Assembly: GCF_964340395.1 (NCBI RefSeq)
Contig: NC_135555.1
Span: forward strand, 20,716,447 to 20,780,446
Length of the DNA stretch: 64,000 nucleotides
Source: Glandiceps talaboti
Taxonomy: Eukaryota > Hemichordata > Enteropneusta > Spengelidae
Direction: 5' to 3'
Both the position numbers and the translations under genes were made by a program. Under the pieces are notes generated by a model. It had not been told where the DNA came from and did not search any database. It saw only the letters and a program-made list of their open reading frames with translations. This document shows positions 52,010 to 63,781 of this stretch, one piece after another. Positions within the stretch are counted from its first letter, which is position 1; the number at the start of each line of letters is the position of its first letter.

Positions 52010-52710
52010 AGCTTCCCGGTCATTGAAAGACTGGCACAAAATGTCAAGGATATTATTAGTTTGGAAAATGTAACTGAAGGCTTTAAAATCAGTGATAAAC
52101 AAAAATTTGACTGTGACACATGTGTTTTAGGCAAAATGTCCCAAACTTTCAACAGGGAAGCTGACAAGTGGGCTACCAAACCCATGGAGTTTGTTCATTG
52201 TGACCTAGCAGGGCCAATTGAGCCCATTGCTAAAGATGGTTTTCGATACGCACTTTGTTTTACTGATGATTATTCAGGTGCAGTTTTTGTGTATTTTCTT
52301 AGAGTGACACTGTTGTAGCCACAGAAAGATTTTTGGCCCACAGTGCACCCTATGGTGTAATTAAAAGGTTAAGAAGTGATAACGGTACTGAATTCACTTC
52401 AGACAAATTTAGGTCTTTGATGATAGAAAATAAAATTAGTCAGGAATTTTCAGCCCCATATTCGCCACACCAAAATGGCACTGTAGAACGGAGTTGGTGT
52501 ACACTATTTGAAATGGGAAGATGTATGTTATTAGAGTCCAGACTACCCAAACAGGTTTGGACTTACGCTGTGATGGCTGCAGTCTATACTCGTAATAGAT
52601 GTTACAATCCGAGGATAAACATGACACACCATTTCAAGGTTTAACTGGCAAGAAGCCTAACTTGAGTAATTTGAATCTATTTGGATCTGTATGTTATGCA
52701 TATGTACAGG
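52010..52710 (+). pseudogene. Copia integrase, frameshifted
   Basis: CDTCVLGKM marks the Cys pair of the zinc-binding domain, but part of the preceding His segment is missing. The catalytic core has VHCDLAGPIE, SDNGTEF and HQNGTVERSW (D-D-E). Shifts occur near 52310 and 52640. Confidence 0.8.
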
Positions 52711-52722
52711 TAAAGTCAAAGC

Positions 52723-53859
52723 TTGATCCTTGATGTACTATTTGTAGGGTATGATAAAGAAAGCCCAGCATATCTAGTGTATTTTAAGGATACAGAGTCT
52801 GTCAGAAGAGTAAGATGTGTGAAATTTGTACACCAATTTGAACATGATGTAAACACTGACATGTATGATAACGATGAGATTGAAGGTGTAAATGATACTG
52901 AGATTGTACAAAATGGATCTCAAGCAGCAGAGCTTGAAAGTAAACAGAATGTAGAAAGTGCAACTCAAATAAAGTGTGAAAACAGGGCCAGGCCAGGTAG
53001 GGTACGTAGCCAGCCAGATTATCTTAAAGATTATGTAACGGTCACCGAGGATAGTGAAAATTATATTCACTATTGTTATAAGGTGTGTAATGTACCACAA
53101 ACTTATCAGGAAGCTGTAAATTCACCTGATAAATGTAAATGGGAGAAAGCTATGGAAGAGGAAATGTTATCTCTTCAAGAAAATGATACTTTTGAGTTGG
53201 TTACTTTACCAAAAGGTCAAAATGTAGTTGGTGGAAAATGGGTTTATAAGGTGAGCCCTGATCGTGCTGAAAAATATAAGGCAAGATTTGTTGCCAGAGG
53301 TTTTTCTCAGAAACAAGACATTGACTATTATGAGACTTTTGCACCAACAGCACGGATGACTTCAGTGAGAATGTTAATGCAATTAGCAGTGTACAAAGGT
53401 TTTACCGTACATCAAATGGATGTAAAGACAGCATATTTACATGCTCCTCTTGATTGTGTCATTTATATGGAACAACCAGATGGTTATGTAACAAGACATA
53501 ATAATGAAAACATGGTTCTCAAACTTAAGAAATCTCTTTATGGTTTGAAACAAAGTGGTAGGATGTGGAATCAGATGCTACATACTTATTTAATCAGTGA
53601 ATGTTTTCAACAGTCTTTTGTTGATTACTGTGTGTATACAAAGTTTACAGGTGATCGTAAACTTATCATAATTATTTGGGTTGATGATATTATTATCGCA
53701 GCTAACAGTGACACTGCCTTAGTAGAATGTAAAGCGTCACTGAGTCAGAAATTTAAGATGAAGGATATGGGTGTTCTATCATGGTTCCTTGCAATTGAAT
53801 TTGATTGTTGTAAGGATAGCATAACCATGAAGCAGACAAAATGTGTTGATGATATGTAG
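52723..53859 (+). pseudogene. Copia reverse transcriptase region (long open frame)
   Basis: A 378-codon frame starting inside the integrase C-terminal part (FVGYDKESPAYLVYF) and covering the RT: KWVYKVSPDRAEKYKARFVA, VHQMDVKTAYLHAPL, KSLYGLKQSGRMWN and the catalytic IIWVDDIIIAAN. It stops at 53857 (TAG) before RNase H. Confidence 0.9.
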
Positions 53860-54623
53860 ATTTAACATGAATGATTGTAAGCCTATAAATGCACACCATG
53901 TGATCCAGGTGCCTGTAAAGCTATGAATGAACCATCACCCGAGTTGGTAGATGGCAAGTTGTATAGAGAAATAGTTGGTAGCTTAATTTATTTGATGACT
54001 ACTACTAGACCAGATATTTCTTTCATTGTTACCAAGTTATCTCAGTTTATGACTAAGCCTACAGAAATGCATTTGAGTATGGCTAAACATGTATCAAGGT
54101 ATCTAAAGGGTACTAAACACTTTGGTTTGAAGTATATATCAGACCATGAACCAAGTTTACTTGGCTACTGTGATTCTGACTGGGCTGCATGGTTCAGACG
54201 ACAGAAAGAGTATCTCAGGTCACGGATTCTCATTGAGTAAAAGTGGCCCACTTATCTCATGGAAAAGCCGTAAGCAACAGTGTGTTGCCTTATCCACTTG
54301 TGAGGCTGAATATATTGCATTAGCCAGTGCTGTTCAAGAAGCAAAATTCTTGAAACAGTTGTTTTCTGACATGTATGGGGAGATAAACAAAACGCCTGAA
54401 TTGTTTGTTGATAATCAAAGTGCCATTATTAGCACTAGCTAAGAATCCAGTATGTCATAAACCGTCAAAACATACTGACATCAAATATCACTTTCTGAGA
54501 TGTGAAGTTAAAAATGATAATGTTGTACTGACTTATGTTGAAAGCAGTAGTAACATTGCTGATGTGTTTACGAAGCCAGTTTCAAGGGCTAAGTTGAGTG
54601 TCTTAAATTTGGACACAAGTTGA
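53860..54623 (+). pseudogene. Copia RNase H region, frameshifted
   Basis: Frames 53923-54240, 54146-54442 and 54405-54623 together show GSLIYLMTTTRPDISF, YCDSDWA (Asp), STCEAEYIAL (Glu), FVDNQSAI (Asp) and KHTDIKYHFLR, the full Copia RNase H set with shifts near 54190 and 54435. Confidence 0.85.
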
Positions 54624-54636
54624 GTTTAAGAGGGGG

Positions 54637-54850
54637 TGTTACAGTAAACTTAACTTGAGAACTTAACTTGTAGTATACGTATGATTGGTATGTAAGTATA
54701 ATTTATTTGCATATTTATTATGTACCACAATCCTTAGCGCATCTTCACATGTGCTTTTTCCTTTGTTGAGGAATAAAAGGAGCTACTCATTGAATATACT
54801 ATCACCTTGATTCATATATTTTATCCTTGTACTTATACAAGATGGCAACA
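54637..54850 (+). repeat. 3' LTR of the Copia element
   Basis: 214 bp; contains a 6-bp ACGTAT insertion and about five substitutions relative to the 5' LTR. Confidence 0.95.
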
Positions 54851-54925
54851 TTTTCCTTGGATTGTTTCAGCAATGATGTTGGAATTGGGTCAAGTAGACT
54901 GGGCAGATCATAAAATTTAAGCTAT
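54851..54925 (-). pseudogene. CR1/L2-like LINE fragment, part on the other side of the Copia insertion
   Basis: Minus-strand translation gives DLPSLLDPIPTSLLKQS, the segment that normally precedes the RT start in these LINEs. It is continuous with 50320-50535 once the Copia element and one TTTTC are removed. Confidence 0.7.
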
Positions 54926-56400
54926 TACTTCCATATTGCAGATACTTTGTAGCAATTAGGTGTGGCTAATGTCTTTTATATCATGTCTTTATATAATGCA
55001 GAACCAGGTAAACATACACATCCATTATTTGTGGTGCTCATATCATTTTTTACTCAATGGCAGCCATATTTGTAGTGAACAATCATGATTTACCACATAA
55101 CTCAAAACGTTAAGTATACATAGAGACTACATTCAAGTGTCTACCCCTATATTGCCAGGTTTAAACATTCTTTTGAAAAATTAACCTTTGGCCTTGATTC
55201 TGATCTTCAAGTTCAATTATTGAAATCAGCAACTTCCTGCATTATCAGACACTTTGTAGTATTTATTTATTGCCACTCATTTCTTTTAAATTATGTCGCC
55301 ATATAGTCACATAGAAGTAAAGTATGGGGGAGGGTGTCTTTTACGGAGACTTGTCATCTACACAACACTAAGGAAACCCATTGAATTTCAGATCAATCTG
55401 ACCCTTAGATTTACATGTATAGTTTAATCCTTTCACCAAAAAATCACATTGACATTATTAGACCCTAATCCACCCATATATCAGTGACAGGCAAGCATTA
55501 CAAGTGGAACTTGTTACAAACCGGGAAAGTAAACGAATAATTGCATCACTTACACTTTGCACAATTTTTTGGAAGTACAGAAACATGTATTACACTGAAT
55601 CATTTGATGCAAACTTTTCATGGCCTCTTTACACAAGAGCTCACATTCACAGAAGAAATTCAAGTTCTCCTGCCATTTCATGTAGAGGTTATAAAACTCT
55701 TCTTATTAAAATATGAAATGTTATACAAGTCTCTGCAGCTAACAAATGCTGGGCCATGTCTTATTATCCCAATTCAGTTATTTACTTTCCCTGTTTGTAA
55801 CAAGTTCCATTGTTATGCTTGCCTGTCACTAGTTGTATTTTGATTTGAAGAATTTTCCAACTTAGACACCCAAAGTAATGTCTCACCCCCCCCAAAAAAA
55901 ATAAAAAAAATAAAAAAAATAAAAAAAATAAATAAAAATAATCGGTCCAGACGTTTTTGAGTTGAAGTCACCCACATATACACACAAACTTCTCCATGCC
56001 TATAGCACTACTGAAAACTAATTGAGTTGTGCTAATAACTAATTAACATGATACTGATCTCACCATTTTCCCTTTAACAATATCTGACCTAGACAATAAC
56101 AGTGACATCCCATCTAATAGCATATCATATTTAATTTTGTTAGAATACATTATTATGCATTAAGCATATGAAATATGAAATATTACATTATTATTATTAG
56201 AAAATACATTACATCGTATAATTTATTATTATATATGACACTAAATCATCTTACACTCACTGACAAAAGCTTTTAAAAAATTAAATTTGAATGTGAATTT
56301 GTATCTTATTATTCATGCTTGGTTACTTAGACACATGATATGAAATATGACTCTTTTCAAACCACTGTGGCCTTGTTTGATTTGAATGGGGAATTATAAT
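54926..56400. repeat. Decayed interspersed repeats, no gene seen
   Basis: Contains (AAAAAAT)n near 55896-55935 and a repeat end (AATCGGTCCAGACGTTTTTG...CTATAGCACTACTGAA) at 55935-56020 related to 18200-18330. A short (CA)-like remnant is present. Confidence 0.5.
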
Positions 56401-56456
56401 AATACACACAGACATTATAGTGTCTATTTAATTTTGATTAGTGACATAATCCTTAC

Positions 56457-57645
56457 CTTGTTGTCTTCTCATTTTGGGCAATGTCAAGTGTTCTAGGAAG
56501 ACCTGATGCGTTTCTATGATCTTTTCATTTGTCAGGTAACAGTTTTGTACTTCTTTTGCCTTTTTCACAGCGTCATCTTTGTCGTTCAGTAAGAGTTGCA
56601 CGATTTTCTTGGACAGAACCTTTGCGTTGTTCTCATCATAGGTAAAATACTCTACATGCTCCTCTTTGAAACACGTTGTGAAGAATTCACCAATTGCAGC
56701 TGTTTTTGGCACTAAGGTTGGAAGTCCTGCTGCAATGGCATCCAATCCTTCCATGCCAGATGACTCATCAGGTGATATTATACAGATATCACTTGTTATT
56801 AAGTCGCAGCAAATACCATCCTGACAATCATAGGCAGAGTAAATTTTTGGTGTCAGGGAGGAGCAATTTGAATGTTTTTCTAAGAAGTCTTGGGGGTCAA
56901 GCGAATCCTTTTCTGTGAAACTGCGGACCAGCCAGTTTGGTATCTCTTGACCAATAACATCAAGCACATCTGCTGCTTGCCCAACAGCTGCTGCAAGTAT
57001 TCTGTTGGACTCTGCACCCATATCTTTATTGACAACTTTCATCAGAATCTGTTTCTGTGGAATAGTTGATTTACCTTCATTGGTGTTCAAGTCAAAGAAG
57101 ACTTTATCTGGTTTAGGGAGATACAGCTCATGTTTAGTTTGACAGCATGCTGCTCTATATATGTTGGAGTAGCACTCAAACACGTGTGGTCCAACAGAGA
57201 AGACTGCTGATGCACGGTTTGCAAATGTCAAGTGTCTTTGCTTTAGTTTTTCAGATGATGGCACCTCATGATTTATAAGTACAACTTTAGCATCTGGAAA
57301 CAATCGGTTTTGAATACTAAATGCGGCAGAATAAGTCATTGGATAATGTCCAACAACTGTGTCCACGTTGTGAAGATTTGACAATGTTGTGAAGTAAGAC
57401 TGAGGGTGTAGTAACCACTTAGAATTAGGAACCTCATCTCTTAGGTCATCTGCCACACAATCTTCTACACAAGGAAGAACCACTTTCACATTATTATTAG
57501 TTTCTGCTTCCTTTGGATCATTTGCTTTTAACACAACACAGTGTGTTTCCTGTTGTGCTGCTACACTTGTGGCGAGTTGATAGTTGAGGACAGATGCAGG
57601 TCTGCCAGCCTTGTTCCATTCCTCAGCCACAAACAGGGTGGTCAT
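56457..57645 (-). CDS. Coding exon 1: GT-B glycosyltransferase-like domain (group 1/GT4-like)
   Basis: Encodes residues 1-396. The start is firm: an in-frame TAA lies three codons upstream of the ATG, A is at -3, and a good acceptor (TTTATTTTCTCCTTAG) ends at 57663, so the ATG sits near the 5' end of exon 57662-56457. The N-terminal half shows a Rossmann-like start (LFVAEEW...NYQLATSVAA, residues 4-30), VDTVVGHYPMT near 94-104, FPDAKVVLINHE near 116-127 and a SVGPHVFECY segment near 150. The C-terminal half has the donor-sugar signature region ESSGMEGLDAIAAGLP (294-309), which is E-x7-D rather than the usual E-x7-E. No signal peptide or membrane segment is visible. The frame runs nine codons past the donor AAG|GTAAGG before a stop, so the exon probably splices onward in phase 1. 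Fusions of such domains to NACHT proteins have been described in cnidarians, as I recall. Sugar transfer itself is not shown; the domain may be a ligand sensor. Confidence 0.7.
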
Positions 57646-57662
57646 TTTGAATTATGGAGAAT
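57646..57662 (-). other. Splice acceptor and short 5' UTR segment of coding exon 1
   Basis: On the minus strand TTTATTTTCTCCTTAG is directly followed by 17 nt containing an in-frame TAA and then the ATG. The polypyrimidine tract and AG make this a convincing acceptor, so the transcript should have an upstream non-coding exon that I could not locate. Confidence 0.55.
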
Positions 57663-58044
57663 CTAAGGAGAAAATAAAATTCAACACTGTCAGTGCCAAA
57701 TTCTATTAAAAAATAGCACAAATATTGCGTTGTCGCACAACTTCATGTTCAGGACAATGACAGATAATATATATAATTTTTGAAGATTTAAACTTGCAAC
57801 CCAAACAAAATTTTCATACCTAATTTCCATCATAATAATCCAGCCATTCTATGTTGGAAGTGTACTTATAATCAAGACAAGTATAGCAACATCCTAATTA
57901 AACTTAAAGTGATGTGTCTACTAGGTTTTGTACTTCTTTATATTTTTAAAATCAATTTGGAACCAAGTCATACCAATGTAACAGGTTTAACTTTCTTGAT
58001 TGTGTAATAAACGCAAGCTACATTCAGTTTATATGGGTAGGTGA
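57663..58044. other. Upstream intron or 5' flank of the receptor gene, nothing recognised
   Basis: AT-rich. No TATA box or promoter could be assigned because the first exon was not found. Confidence 0.4.
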
Positions 58045-59625
58045 TGAAACAGCTGTTTACCTGTTATCAGCAAGATTGTTGAAAGAATTGCAAACAAACA
58101 TTTGATGAATTTCTTAGAGGGATTTAACATTTTATATGACCATCAATACGGTTTTCGGAAAAGTACAGTTGTAAATTGTCTTTGATTAGTTTGATTCAAT
58201 CTTTACAAGAAGAGCTTGATAAGAGAAATTCAACACTTGGTATTTTTATCGATTTTTCAAAGGCTTTCGATACTGTAAACCATAATATTTTACTTGCAAA
58301 GCTTGAACATTACGGAATCAGAGGTTTACCTCTCAAGTGGTTCTCTAGTTATTTGCATTCACGGAGTCAGTATGTCAGCATCAATAATATAGCTTCAAGC
58401 AGATTAAATATTACCTGTGGTGTCCCTCAGGGGTCAATCCTAGGACCTATCTTATTCTTGATATACATAAACGACATTCCAAATTCCTCCAATCTTTTCA
58501 ATTTTAAGCTTTATGCAGATGATTCAAACTTATTTCATTCTATCCAGGAAACCCATAACAATATATCCCTCAATCTAGCTAATGTTGAATTTCATCAGGT
58601 AAATAAATGGTGTGATGCTAACCGACTGACTATGAATGTAAATAAAACAGAACACATGGTAATTAGAAGTAAACAAAACAGTAAAGAAGTCATTGGGTCT
58701 ATAACTCTTAATGACAGGGTGGTTAGAGAAGCTAACAGCACATCGTTCATTGGGATTCACCTAGACAGTAATTTAACTTGGAAAACTCACATTGTAGACG
58801 TAAAGAAAAAGATCTGTAAATTTACTGGAATATTTTACAGGCTTCGACAACTGGTCCCATGTTCAACTCTCCTAATGTTGTACAATACCTTTGTATTACC
58901 ACACATTTCCTATGGCCTTGAAGTGTGGGGAAGTTCGTGTAAAACATATCTCAAAGAGATTTTACTTGCACAGAAAAGGATTGTTCGTGTCATTACGGGG
59001 AGTAAATGTAATGCACATACCCCACCTTTATTTAAAAAACTCAGTATTCTTGATATATACAAACAGTTTGACTATCAGATTGGAATTTTTGTTCATGATG
59101 TACTACACGATAAACTTCCACCACACTTCAAGGACTACTTTTCGAATATCGAACATTGTCATGATACTAGGTGGAAATTGAGAGGAGACCTCCATGTACC
59201 AAAATACAAGAGTAATTTTGGTCAGTCTTCTGTCAAGTTCACTGGTTCACAGATATGGAACAACATTCCATATACAATTCGCAGTCACCCAAGCAGACAC
59301 AAATTCAAGAAAGATTACAAAGAGTTTCTTCTTGTAAATATGTAAAATTTTCGCGCATTTTCATTTTTCATGTATAGTATGTAGTTTGTGAGTTTTTGCA
59401 GCAGTCACCTGATCTTATTTTTCATTGTAATATTTATACTAGTGTATGAGTTTTGAGTGGCTAGACTAGATTAGTTATAGAAACTATTTTCTAGCCTCTC
59501 GCCCGCTCTGATACAATTATGCACACATTGTGTATTATATGCTTTCAATTGTTATGTATTATTTTTTTGTGATGGGTAAATAAATTACAATTACAATTAC
59601 AATTACAATTACAATTACAACATAT
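58045..59625 (+). mobile_element. 5'-truncated CR1/L2/Jockey-type LINE with ATTACA tail
   Basis: RT homology starts abruptly near 58045 (CLPVISKIVERIANKHL) and runs to the end of the protein. It closes with AAATAAATTACAATTACAAT repeats at 59576-59620, a simple-repeat 3' end usual for such LINEs. A 1-bp shift near 58175 breaks the frame, so the copy is inactive. Confidence 0.85.
58176..59345 (+). pseudogene. LINE reverse transcriptase, partial
   Basis: A 389-codon frame beginning within the RT fingers: FIDFSKAFDTVNHNILLAKL, GVPQGSILGPILFLIYINDI and the catalytic KLYADDSNLF are all intact. The C-terminal domain has LYNTFVLPHISYGLEVWGS and QIWNNIPYTIR. The upstream part of the same protein (FRKSTVVNCL) lies in another frame. 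There is no endonuclease domain, consistent with 5' truncation. Confidence 0.9.
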
Positions 59626-59839
59626 TACATAATCAAGTCATAAACCACACTGGCCATGCTACACACTTTACCACCAGAGGAAATAGTAAAGTAAACATTA
59701 TAGCTAATTAACAAATTGAATGTACTGTTCTCACTGTGTCAGCTATTAATGTGGACAAATCTACACATTCTCAACAAAGTTAAGCTCAATCTACTGAGTA
59801 ATTTCAAAGTTGAAGATTTTTGAGGAAAAGCAATGATAT

Positions 59840-60445
59840 AGAATAACACTTAGGAACTAGAACCATCTCACCAAGTTTCAGACTCATTCACCTAGTACTT
59901 TTTGAGATATAAGTTTTTGATCAAAATTCACATTTTTACACCTAAATTCCATATCACTGAAGAGATCATTATGTGCTTAATATTTCTTCATCTATACATC
60001 CCTAGATGCATCCCCGTCAAATTTCAGCAAATCTGCTCAGTAGTTTTGGAATTAAAGACTTTTGACCAAAAAGACACATTTTAGCCCTACTTTGCATATC
60101 ACTGATTAGCTCATCATGTTATGGACAACTCTTGGTAGAAACACCCTGAAGAATGATTCACCCAATTTCAGCCCAATCTGCCCAGTAGTTTTGACTTTGC
60201 TAAGGGCGTGGTCATGGTTGCTAGGGCCAATTTTGTCAACATGTTTTGAAGAAAATCTGCAGAATAACACTTTCAAAAACATGCTTTATATTTCTTCGTC
60301 CATACATCCCTAAATGCATTCCCATTAAATTTCAGCCCAATCTGCTCAATGGTTTTGGAATTATAGATTGTTAGCCAAAAAGACACATTTTAGCCCTAAT
60401 TTGCATATCACTAATGGGACCATCATATCATGACCACACCCCCCC
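59840..60445. repeat. Interspersed repeat tail modules (AGTAGTTTTGGAATTA family), copy 4
   Basis: Words TTTTTGACCAAAAAGACACA, CTAATTTGCATATCACT, GGTCATGGTTGCTAGGGC and GAAGAAAATCTGCAGAATAA are shared with 5900-6000, 17750-18000 and 27830. Ends near a C-rich run (60440-60460). Confidence 0.75.
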
Positions 60446-60780
60446 CCCACCCCCCCAGCGTATGGAGAATATGTCGCGTACATTCAGCCTACCAAAAATT
60501 ATCAGGTTTGTAAGTCGTGATATTTTATTGTTGGACATGGTAACTTAGGTACAGCTTTAGAACAATGGGGTGTTGCCTTTTTAGAATACATGAATTGCCA
60601 TATAAGTGCAAAATGTGCATATAAGCCATATATGCGATTTCCATGCAAAGATTGACCTGTATCACATAAAATGACAGTGAGATTTCAGAGTTTTTACAGG
60701 TTACTCAACCAGGGAGAGTGTGTACCACATAGAAATCCTGATATGTAATTATAAACAAAGAATAATGTGATATCAAAGTG

Positions 60781-60888
60781 GTGGACATATCCCAGTCTCA
60801 AAGCTCTTCCCTCTACAGCTTACTGTCAAGATGCTATGAAACTTTATTCATGGGGGTCAGTGACTTTTTGTCAGACCAATGGAAAACA
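60781..60888 (+). repeat. Interspersed repeat copy, inverse of 696-803
   Basis: Reverse-complement partner of the left-end copy. Confidence 0.75.
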
Positions 60889-61731
60889 ACACTGACCACC
60901 CCACCCCCCCACCCCCCGGCTGGAGAAACTGACCGGTCTGTCTGAATGTTTGAGCTCACCAATCAAGTTTCTGATTTGCATTTTCAGTGTGTCATGGCAT
61001 AAAAATTGTCAATGCTGTTTATTTAATTGAAAATCAAACATGTATGAAATATGCAGTTATCTAAATATAATCTGTATGTGATAGAACAGCATCTTTTTAC
61101 TCTCTGTATTACCCTGTGCGAAAACCAAACAGAGAATTGTGGCAACAAAAGTATGTGTTCAATATAGGCATAAAAAAATCTGGATATCTTGAAGAAAGAA
61201 AGAAAAAAAACAGTTGCCAGGATAGGCGAAGGAGAAAAAAAAATAATTCACAGGTAAGCAGGTGGGAAAAAAAGAATGACTCACCACCAATCTTCCAAGC
61301 CCCCCCCCCCTCCAGGATACCAAATGGTCTATCCCTAAGTACGTCAATACTAACGATATTATCGACATTTTATTGTATTCTGATAGAAATATTCTGAGAC
61401 ATCTCGGGAACCAAGTGCCTGTGGACGGAAGGCACATTCCTGATAGCTTGTACAATACCTAACGTGAGCTCATAGTTGTACAAATTCCGGGAGTGCACTG
61501 AGTTAATCATTGACTGAAATTATTACCAACCTGGCATTCGGCCATCTAGTCGTGAGCAAAGACGAATATTTCTATGTTACAATTTACATTCGAGTGTTAT
61601 TGTTTACTACTCTGGAAGAAGTCATTATAAGTTCGAATTCATTACCACACACTTTACATGGCATCACACACCACTGAATATCGACTTGCCCAAGGAACTT
61701 ATTTTACCTGAGTAACAGTCCGGGTTAAATG
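60889..61731. other. No gene seen; C-rich and A-rich runs
   Basis: Poly-C near 60903-60916 and 61299-61310, A-rich stretches near 61165-61275. A minus-strand donor-like CAG|GTAAAA at about 61708 could belong to an upstream non-coding exon of the receptor gene, but nothing confirms this. Confidence 0.4.
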
Positions 61732-61947
61732 TTAGTTCCGGGACGCCGAAGCAGGCAAATCGTTCCAAATACTCGAACTTTGCTCAAAATGGAGAACTGT
61801 AGGCGACCCCTCATTTTGATGATAATTTGCACGATGGCTCGTCACCATCGAGGGGACTTTAAATCTTATAGGTTTTACCAGATTTAAATTGAATAACAAA
61901 GTCTTTAAACTTTCCGTAACTGCAGGTATGGCCACAGGGGGCAGCAT
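61732..61947 (-). pseudogene. Possible LINE C-terminal fragment
   Basis: Minus-strand frame ends SSSIWNDLPASASRN after KPIRFKVPSM, resembling the WN-x-LP C terminus of LINE proteins. Short and unsupported beyond that motif. Confidence 0.3.
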
Positions 61948-61952
61948 GCATG

Positions 61953-62164
<212 letters not shown>

Positions 62165-62389
62165 TATTATTTAGTTGAATGATGGAATGATCGATTGAAT
62201 GATCAATTTTTGTGGTGCAATATAACTTATTTTGTGTGTGATATTGATCAATTCTCTCATTGAGTTTTAAAACTATTTTTTCTTTCCCAGGTTACTTTCC
62301 TCTCAGCTATATCTCAGACCACTAAAAGTCTGAGGCTGTATGTAATTCTCTCTTTTCTTTATTGACTAAATAAAGACGTCTTTTCCTTC

Positions 62390-62665
62390 TCCTCTTATCT
62401 AAATTAAAACACCCCTAATCTTGTAATTGGCAAGAGATCAGTTACCACGAAAATTTGCTTTATGTCTAATCTTCTGGGAGATTATCATACTGGACAAACA
62501 TTCGATCATGCATATACTTCTCTTTCTTACTAGTATATGCATGATCAAATGTTTGTCCAGTGTGATAATCTCCCAGAAGATTAGACACAAAGCAATTTTC
62601 GCAGTAACTGATCTCTCACCAATTATAAGATTAGGGGTGTTTTAAGTTAGATAAGAGGAGAAGAC
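62390..62665. mobile_element. Long fold-back element, ~125-bp arms
   Basis: CTTCTCCTCTTATCTAAATT at 62390 onward to GATCATGCATATA near 62515 is repeated in reverse complement from about 62534 to 62665 with roughly one mismatch per 12 bases. The loop is about 18 bp. Arms carry AAACACCCCTAATCTT and GTCTAATCTTCTGGGAGATT. No coding capacity. Confidence 0.85.
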
Positions 62666-63781
62666 CAGTACATCACATGGGGACGCATTCAACATAATCA
62701 TGTTTATATCAATGCTGTAGGAGGCGGGCACAGGAATGTGTGCTGATTGAGGGACTTTGACCAGACTGTGGTTGTGGTTAGGGTTAGAAACCACGTACAT
62801 AGTCTGGTCATCCAGACTAATTCGATATCCACATGTAGGTAGTATATATAGAAGTGCATAATCTACCCATGTCCACGAAAACTTGACGATTTAGTTGCTG
62901 AAGTAACAGTCGACCTCAGAACGTCTGTAGAAATTAATAGTGTTAAAATTATTACTATTGATATAAACTTCTGTTTATCATTTAAATGATGTTATGTCAT
63001 TCAACAATTATAATACTCTTAGACTAGCAATGCCCTACTACACAAATATGTGTGTGAATTTTGTATGATAAAATAAAAAGGCTAGCTTTACTATTGCTTG
63101 ACCTGTTGCACTGTCCCATGTGTGTTTTGTGACCTTCTTTTTTGTAGCTACCAATAAAACTATTCAACTTGTGTATACTGGTAAACAACATTATGCTGCT
63201 GTAACAGTTCCCATAGTGAAGTGATGGGCGTTGGGCCGGATCACCTTATAAAACAGGAAGAAAATCACCAGTTATAAGACTAACATACTTTCTTTGAAAC
63301 TAAATCCTAAAACTGACATGAAATAAAACATTTCAGCTTTAATGTTGTTTACAAAAACACAACTATTACTGACCTCTCAAGTTCCCCCTTACTTCAGAGC
63401 CGAAATCGTCCAGGTTTGTTGGACAAGCATAATAAATGTTTGGAAACGACTGTATATCAAAACGTAAAGGATACGTTTGAATTTTAAATCAGTAAAGATG
63501 CTAACTTATAACAGCTTTGTTTAGCCAATAACTCAATAAGATTGATAGTTATTTTCATCGGTATTCTAATTACAATTCATATTGTATTTGGGAAACACGT
63601 GGTGAAATTCATATTTGTATAAACCCGCGGCAATATTTTTGGTATACTTGTTCTGTTTACATGGGCCTGTATTTCTAGTATTAGGTAGTGTTTATTTTGG
63701 TATAAAGCCAGCCATTGTTTGCAAAGCAAAGTCGTAGATCATTTAAGTATTAATTAGTCTGTTTTATCGTTATTGATATAG
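62666..63781. other. No gene seen
   Basis: AT-rich flank without recognisable family members. Confidence 0.45.

Larger units (their letters stand above)
50536..54850 (+). mobile_element. Copia-type LTR retrotransposon, full length but mutated
   Basis: LTRs at 50536-50743 and 54637-54850 begin TGTTACAG and end GGCAACA. TTTTC flanks both sides (50531-50535, 54851-54855). A primer site abuts the 5' LTR and a purine tract (AAGAGGGGG) abuts the 3' LTR. Gene order gag-protease-integrase-RT-RNase H is the Copia order. LTRs differ at about five sites plus a 6-bp indel, so insertion is fairly recent, yet the coding region has several shifts and stops. It lies in intron 1 of the receptor gene, antisense to it. 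Related to the GalEa-type animal Copia elements perhaps. Confidence 0.95.

Noticed and set aside
50536-54850. Retrovirus or Gypsy-type element
   Set aside because: Integrase precedes reverse transcriptase, the primer site is the half tRNA-iMet type, and no envelope is present; this is Copia order.
61708-61950. First exon of the receptor gene at a CAG|GTAAAA donor
   Set aside because: Only a donor is visible and the frame upstream of it looks like a LINE fragment; insufficient to call.
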